A stretch of 19,449 nt of DNA from Hydrogenothermus sp. Lineage in GTDB: Bacteria; Aquificota; Aquificia; Aquificales; Hydrogenothermaceae. The notes below the pieces were generated by a model. The model was not told where the DNA came from, searched no databases, and was given only the letters and a program-made list of their open reading frames with translations. The DNA is taken from assembly GCA_003978675.1 (NCBI GenBank), contig QNYP01000036.1:1-19449 (forward strand), written 5' to 3'. A program made the position numbers and the translations under genes. The number at the start of each line of letters is the position of its first letter. The first letter of the stretch is position 1. This document shows, piece after piece, positions 15,282 through 19,449 of the stretch.

Positions 15282-15964
15282 GGATTTTTGCTAAAAATTA
15301 AACCATCTTCCATATAATAAATACTCTGACAATATTTTGCTATATTAATATCATGTGTAGCAATGACTATACTCACATTATACTTTTCGTTTAAATGTTT
15401 AAAAATCTCCATAACTTTTTTACTATTTTCTGTATCAAGATTCCCTGTTGGTTCATCTGCTATTATTATAGATGGTTTATTAATAATAGCTCTCGCAATT
15501 GCGACCCTTTGTTGTTGTCCCCCTGAAAGCTCAGATGGTTTATGATTTAGTCTGTCTTTTAGTCCTAGATTTACTAGTATTTCCTCTGCTTTTTCAAAGG
15601 CTTCCCTTTTATTTTTGTTATAAATAAGATAAGCCAATGCTACATTTTCTAATGCGGTAAATTCTGGAAGTAGATGGTGAAACTGAAAAACAAATCCTAT
15701 TTCTTTATTCCTTAATTTTGCAAGTTTTTTTTCATTTAAAGAAAAAACATCTTCATTATTTATATAAACCTTTCCTTCTGTTGGAGTATCTATTGTTCCA
15801 AGAATATGTAAAAATGTGCTTTTCCCTGAACCTGAAGGTCCCATAATTGCAACCATTTGACCTTTGTTTAAAGAAAAGCTGATTCCTTTTAGTGCTTCTA
15901 CTTTTTCTCTTTTATTAGAAAAGATTTTTTTTATGTTTTCAGCTTTTAACACTATATTACTCAT
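15278..15964 (-). CDS. lolD: Lipoprotein-releasing ABC transporter ATPase LolD
   Basis: Cytoplasmic ATPase that powers extraction of lipoproteins from the inner membrane for transfer towards the outer membrane. The 228-residue protein carries Walker A GPSGSGKS (42-49), the Q-loop FVFQFHHLLPEFTALENV, which is characteristic of LolD within the MacB/LolD group, the signature LSGGQ (146-150), Walker B IIIADEP (Glu171 catalytic) and the switch His in IATHD. Its start overlaps the LolC/E gene by 8 bp, giving coupled synthesis of transporter subunits. Its 3' end reaches into the possible clpC promoter. MacB-type export is a less likely alternative. Confidence 0.9.
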   Translation of the reverse strand: MSNIVLKAENIKKIFSNKREKVEALKGISFSLNKGQMVAIMGPSGSGKSTFLHILGTIDTPTEGKVYINNEDVFSLNEKKLAKLRNKEIGFVFQFHHLLPEFTALENVALAYLIYNKNKREAFEKAEEILVNLGLKDRLNHKPSELSGGQQQRVAIARAIINKPSIIIADEPTGNLDTENSKKVMEIFKHLNEKYNVSIVIATHDINIAKYCQSIYYMEDGLIFSKNP

Positions 15965-17174
15965 ATCTTAAAACCTGTGCTGGTATTTCTCTTGATGCAA
16001 AATAAGCTGGAAGTATTGAGGAAACAAAACATATAAGAACTGAACTAATAGAAACTACAATAACATCTAAAATAGAGGTTTTAAGAGGTAAATATTCCAT
16101 CATATAAACTTCTGGGTTCAGTTTTACAAGCTGATATGTATCTGCAACATATATAATAGATAATCCTATTAAAACACCTAAAATAGTCCCAACTATTCCA
16201 AGAATTAATCCTTGCCATAAAAATACTTTTAAGATAAATCTATTATCAGCTCCTATTGTCTTTAAAATTGCTATATCCTTTCTTTTTTCCCTTGATTTTG
16301 CTATTAAAAGACTTGAAATATTAAATGAAGCAACTAAAACAATTAAAGCAATTACTAAAAACATAGCCAGTTTTTCAAATTCTAGAGCTTGAAATAAACT
16401 TTTATTTATATCTATCCAAGTTCTCATCATATAAGGAAAATCAAGTTTTTCTTCCAAATACCTTGAAACTTCTTCAGCTTTATACGGGTCTGTTAATAGT
16501 AGTTGTATTCCTGTTATCTGATTTTTCATGTCAAGTAGCATTTGAGCTGTTTTTATATTCATTCCAACAAAAGAACTATCAAAATCATACATACCAAAAT
16601 ATGCAATTGCTCCAATTTTTACCTTTAATATTTTAGGAATATATCCTAATGCAGTTTTCCTTCCAAAAGGAGAAATTAGTTTTATTTTATCCCCAACAGA
16701 AACTCCTAAAGCTATAGCTAAATCTTTTCCTATTATTACTGTTTTATCGTTTTTGATACTATCAAACGAACCATCTATAATAAATCTATCCAGTTTCATT
16801 ATCTTTTTATCTTTTTCAGGATTTACTCCCCTTATAAATATGCTTTCCACAGATGAACCAACAGATGCTAAAGCTTGAGAATAAACGAAATACTCAAAGT
16901 CTTCTACATAGGGAATATTACCAAGCTTTTGCATTAAACTATCTGCTTCATAATCAAAGAATTTATTTGTTATTTTGAGGATTATAACCTGAGGTGTGGT
17001 TTGTAAGATTTTTTCTTTTAAGCCATACTGGAAACCTGACATAACTGCAAGGGTTATAAGCAGTGCAGAAACGCCAACTATTACTCCCAAAAGAGAAATT
17101 AAAGCCATAAAGGATAAAGCTTTACTTCTTATAGAAAGTAAATATCTAAAGGCTATTTGTATATACAGCGGCAT
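15957..17174 (-). CDS. Lipoprotein-releasing ABC transporter permease LolC/LolE-type
   Basis: Inner-membrane permease of the Lol system. The 405-residue protein has the family topology: one N-terminal helix (about 20-48, starting with the typical IAFRYLLSIRSKA), a large periplasmic domain (about 50-265), then three helices (about 268-292, 312-348, 370-395). Near the third, SSILPAYFASR is the FtsX-family C-terminal motif. Only one LolC/E gene is present next to lolD, so a homodimer (LolF-like) is possible, unless a second copy lies elsewhere. It begins 7 bases after the CBS-protein stop and may be co-transcribed with the upstream module. Confidence 0.88.
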   Translation of the reverse strand: MPLYIQIAFRYLLSIRSKALSFMALISLLGVIVGVSALLITLAVMSGFQYGLKEKILQTTPQVIILKITNKFFDYEADSLMQKLGNIPYVEDFEYFVYSQALASVGSSVESIFIRGVNPEKDKKIMKLDRFIIDGSFDSIKNDKTVIIGKDLAIALGVSVGDKIKLISPFGRKTALGYIPKILKVKIGAIAYFGMYDFDSSFVGMNIKTAQMLLDMKNQITGIQLLLTDPYKAEEVSRYLEEKLDFPYMMRTWIDINKSLFQALEFEKLAMFLVIALIVLVASFNISSLLIAKSREKRKDIAILKTIGADNRFILKVFLWQGLILGIVGTILGVLIGLSIIYVADTYQLVKLNPEVYMMEYLPLKTSILDVIVVSISSVLICFVSSILPAYFASREIPAQVLRYE

Positions 17175-17181
17175 AAATTAA

Positions 17182-17577
17182 TTATAACTCCTCAAATAAA
17201 GTTGCTATTATATCTGTCATAGAAATAATTCCTTCAAGCTGGTTGTTATCTACTACCAGCAATCTTTTTATATTAAAGTTTACCATCATTTTCGCTGCAT
17301 ATTTTATCTCAACATCTTTAGAAATACTAACTGCTGGTTTTACTGCTATATCATAAACATTTAAAAGGTCTATATCTCCATCTTCTGCAAAAACAGCTTT
17401 TAAAATACTTGTGTAAGTTATTATTCCGTATGTATCATGCTGATGTTGTTTATCAACTATCAAAGATTGAACTTTTTTTTCTTTCATTTTAGCAAGGGCT
17501 TCTTTTAAAGAAGCCAAAGGAGAAATAGTTTCTACATTCGTTTGCATTACATCTTTAACTAAAATTTGCTTCCCCAT
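17182..17577 (-). CDS. CBS-domain pair protein
   Basis: A 131-residue stand-alone Bateman module. Two CBS repeats are visible: residues 1-65 (VKDVMQTNVETISPLASLKEALAKM...GIITYTSIL) and 70-131 (VYDIAVKPAVSISKDVEIKYAAKMM...LEGIISMTDII). CBS pairs usually bind AMP, ATP, S-adenosylmethionine or similar ligands and regulate a partner. There is no catalytic domain, so the partner must be another protein. Its ATG overlaps the stop of the PII-like gene by one base, and the adjacent DUF1538 membrane protein is the obvious candidate target (inference). Confidence 0.85.
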   Translation of the reverse strand: MGKQILVKDVMQTNVETISPLASLKEALAKMKEKKVQSLIVDKQHQHDTYGIITYTSILKAVFAEDGDIDLLNVYDIAVKPAVSISKDVEIKYAAKMMVNFNIKRLLVVDNNQLEGIISMTDIIATLFEEL

Positions 17578-17924
17578 TATATTTCCTCCTTAATTTTCTC
17601 TGTAAATTTGGCAATTTGATATTTGTCTATACCTGCAAGGTGTTCTATTGGTAATATAAAGGCAATTCCATGGTCTTTTTCTTCAAGTTTTAGTTCTTTG
17701 TTCAAAGCTTTCAAAACTTCCAGAGCAAGTTTCCTCTCAAGAATATAAATTAAAACACTTTCTCTACCTTCATAAGTAAGTCCAAAGAACGTCTTTTTTT
17801 CTCTAGCTCCTATACCTCTGGCAGTTAAGATTGTCACCCCTGAAGCTCCTGCTCTTTTTGCAACTTCAATTGCCTTATCTTCAAGTTCCTCTGCAACGAT
17901 AGCAATTAATACTGAAAATTTCAT
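17577..17924 (-). CDS. PII-like (GlnB-superfamily) regulatory protein
   Basis: A 115-residue ferredoxin-like protein of PII length. The pattern VAKRAGASGVTILTARGIG in beta2 resembles the PII core. The region GAREKKTFFGLTYEGRESVL corresponds to the T-loop and following strand, though the uridylylated Tyr context of classical GlnB is not kept. DHGIAFILPIEHLAGI fills the C-terminal strand. PII proteins usually bind ATP/ADP and 2-oxoglutarate or other small ligands and gate a membrane transporter encoded next door, as GlnK does for AmtB and SbtB for SbtA. Here the neighbour is the DUF1538 protein, one base away. A strong AAGGAGG precedes the ATG. Ligand and partner are unproven. Confidence 0.75.
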   Translation of the reverse strand: MKFSVLIAIVAEELEDKAIEVAKRAGASGVTILTARGIGAREKKTFFGLTYEGRESVLIYILERKLALEVLKALNKELKLEEKDHGIAFILPIEHLAGIDKYQIAKFTEKIKEEI

Positions 17925-17925
17925 T

Positions 17926-19392
17926 TTAGCTTTCCTCCTTTTTTATAAACTCTGAAAGCATTCCATAACCCATAACTGTAATCATTGGAAAGAGTGATGC
18001 GAAAGCAATTAAACCAAAACCATCAATTAAAGGATTCCTACCTTCTATGTTAGATGCAAGCCCAAGCCCAAGCGCTGCAACAAGTGGAACTGTAACAGTA
18101 GATGTTGTAACTCCTCCTGAATCATAAGCGATTGGAATAATATACCTTGGGGCAAAGTAAGTCATAATTATAACTATGATATATCCAACGATTATGTAGT
18201 AATGGATACTATCACCAATGACTATTCTATAACAACCAAGAGCTATTCCTATCCCAACTCCAAGTGCAACAAAAACTCTTAATATAAAATCATTTATCTT
18301 TCCTGCACTTATCTCTTTTGCTTTTAAAGCAACTGCAATTAAAGCTGGCTCTGCCATAGTTGTGGCAAATCCTATTAAAAACCCAAATATATAAATAAGC
18401 CACATATTGCCCATTTGGGTAAGCTGAAGAGCCATACTTTCTCCTAGAGGGAACAATCCCATTTCAAGACCGACTAAAAATGAGTATAAACCAATAATTA
18501 CAAATAAAATTCCTAAAGCAATTTTGTGTAAATGAGGAACAGGCTTTTTTATAATTACAAGTTGAAAGAAAAATACAACAAATAGTATAGGTAAAATATC
18601 TTTAATTACTCCAAGAAGACCGTAAATAATCTCCATAAACCAGTTGGAATAAGTTTCTACTTCCTTTTCTATAACTTCTTTAGTTTGATTAGCAATTTCT
18701 ATAGCTGTTTGAGTAGTCGAAGTATCTGCTAAAAGTGTATAAACCATAATTCCATAAATTTGGACAAATATCATTGGTGTTAAAGAAGCAAAAGCAATCA
18801 AGCCAAATCCATCTATAACAGGATTTCTACCTCTTATTGATGAAGCAAGACCTATTCCAAGAGCCGTAACTAAAGGAACTGTAACTGTTGATGTAGTAAC
18901 TCCTCCCGAATCATAAGCAAGTCCAACAATCTCTGGAGGGGTAAAGAAAGTTATTAGAACAACGATTATATAACCAACAATTATGTAATAATGAATAGGA
19001 TGTCCCAAAATTATTCTCAATACACCAAGTAATATTGCAAAACCAACAGATAAAGCAACTGTAAACCTAAGCCAAAATGCATCAATCTTTCCACCACTAA
19101 TGACTTGTGCTTTTTCTGCTATTGCTATCAATGCAGGTTCTGCTATGGTTGTAGAAAATCCAATTAAAAATGCAAAAAGTAAAAGCCAAAATAAAGAGCC
19201 TTTCCGTGCAAAATCATTAGCTAAATTTTCTCCAAGAGGAAATATTCCTACTTCAAGTCCTTGAATAAATATAGCCAGTCCAAATGCAACGATACCAAGA
19301 CCAATAGCAATTGAAACTGTATTATCAGGAACACTTCTAATTATAAAAGCTTGAAAAACTAAAATTACTGCAATTATTGGTTTATACTCATT
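17926..19392 (-). CDS. DUF1538 two-repeat membrane protein, 5' end disrupted at window edge
   Basis: Polytopic inner-membrane protein of unknown function, probably a transporter. It consists of two homologous halves of about six helices each. Each half carries FPLGE, AEPALIA, HYYIIVGYIIV, YDSGGVTTSTVTVP and RNPxIDGFGLIAFASL, and the Gly/Ser/Thr-rich YDSGG motif may be a re-entrant or ion-binding segment. The frame is open to an in-frame TGA at 19395-19393, but no ATG, GTG or TTG occurs before TTG 19131, and homology with the second half shows the protein extends well upstream of that TTG (PIIAVILVFQAF...IAEPAL). So the first 15-30 residues are missing. The bases beyond about 19390 are a copy of 18460-18520 rather than the true upstream sequence. 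It heads the PII-CBS module. Confidence 0.8.
   Translation of the reverse strand, partial: NEYKPIIAVILVFQAFIIRSVPDNTVSIAIGLGIVAFGLAIFIQGLEVGIFPLGENLANDFARKGSLFWLLLFAFLIGFSTTIAEPALIAIAEKAQVISGGKIDAFWLRFTVALSVGFAILLGVLRIILGHPIHYYIIVGYIIVVLITFFTPPEIVGLAYDSGGVTTSTVTVPLVTALGIGLASSIRGRNPVIDGFGLIAFASLTPMIFVQIYGIMVYTLLADTSTTQTAIEIANQTKEVIEKEVETYSNWFMEIIYGLLGVIKDILPILFVVFFFQLVIIKKPVPHLHKIALGILFVIIGLYSFLVGLEMGLFPLGESMALQLTQMGNMWLIYIFGFLIGFATTMAEPALIAVALKAKEISAGKINDFILRVFVALGVGIGIALGCYRIVIGDSIHYYIIVGYIIVIIMTYFAPRYIIPIAYDSGGVTTSTVTVPLVAALGLGLASNIEGRNPLIDGFGLIAFASLFPMITVMGYGMLSEFIKKEES
17950..19370 (-). repeat. Internal domain duplication in DUF1538 gene
   Basis: The halves at about 18660-19370 and 17950-18590 encode alignable protein segments. 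YDSGGVTTSTVTVPLV is identical in both, as is IDGFGLIAFASL. Corresponding DNA is similar but not identical in most places, as expected for an old duplication giving inverted- or parallel-topology pseudo-symmetry in a transporter. Confidence 0.75.
18460..18520 (+). repeat. 61-bp direct repeat, internal copy
   Basis: This stretch is identical over 61 bases to 19389-19449. Here it is in frame and encodes part of the second-half helix (ALGILFVIIGLYSFLVGLEM), so this is the authentic copy. Confidence 0.9.
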
Positions 19393-19428
19393 TCAAGACC
19401 GACTAAAAATGAGTATAAACCAATAATT
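19372..19428. repeat. 22-bp perfect inverted repeat with 13-base loop
   Basis: Arms 19372-19393 and 19407-19428 are perfect reverse complements. The right arm lies in the copied 61-base segment, while the left arm spans the junction. This snap-back arrangement is typical of template switching during amplification or assembly. Confidence 0.85.
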
Positions 19429-19449
19429 ACAAATAAAATTCCTAAAGCA
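19389..19449 (+). repeat. 61-bp direct repeat, copy at window end
   Basis: An exact copy of 18460-18520 that runs to the last base of the window. Read in the DUF1538 frame it gives a TGA stop; read in the frame of the internal copy it soon hits TAA. It is therefore not coding-compatible with its surroundings and is probably a misassembled or chimeric end. Confidence 0.85.

Noticed and set aside
17926..19131. TTG 19131 as the start of the DUF1538 protein
   Set aside because: The codon is the Leu of AEPALIA, conserved in the second repeat, and homologous coding sequence continues upstream.

Overview
The window looks like a chromosomal segment from an AT-rich, diderm, probably thermophilic chemolithoautotroph. 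My best guess is the Aquificota, family Hydrogenothermaceae (Sulfurihydrogenibium-like). This is inferred from base composition, Lys/Glu/Ile-rich proteins, dense gene packing, a futalosine-pathway menaquinone enzyme, a small c-type cytochrome, and outer-membrane machinery (BamA, LolCD). No rRNA, tRNA, CRISPR array or insertion sequence was seen, and no gene-free stretch exceeds 100 bases.

Left part, plus strand (2-6119): a 5'-truncated RluA-type pseudouridine synthase; MqnD; a degenerate response-regulator receiver whose phospho-acceptor Asp is Glu and which has a cationic amphipathic tail; a small Toprim protein; a secreted mono-heme cytochrome c with a His-rich tail; HisF; an anchored M23 peptidase; and a small transaldolase followed by an intrinsic terminator. 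A DUF2103-like small protein follows. Receiver, Toprim, cytochrome and hisF are coupled by overlaps or direct abutment.

Right part, minus strand, in transcription order from the right edge to 6107: a DUF1538 two-repeat membrane protein, a PII-like protein and a CBS-domain protein, packed as a three-gene module. Then come LolC/E and LolD (lipoprotein export), ClpC (AAA+ unfoldase), BamA (outer-membrane assembly), a ZnuA-like metal-binding protein, a PPP-type phosphoesterase, an agmatine-deiminase-family enzyme, a CopD-like membrane protein and an NnrS/oxidase-like polytopic membrane protein. The two gene blocks converge and overlap by 13 bp at 6107-6119.

Main oddities: (1) the DUF1538-PII-CBS module, which looks like a nucleotide-regulated transporter of unknown substrate; (2) bamA has no in-frame ATG, GTG or TTG downstream of the clpC stop, and its signal-peptide region overlaps a terminator-like hairpin that also holds the best Shine-Dalgarno sequence; (3) the last 61 bases exactly duplicate 18460-18520 and are fused to a 22-bp inverted repeat, which breaks the DUF1538 gene and is probably an assembly or amplification artefact; (4) the phosphomimetic-like pseudo-receiver.
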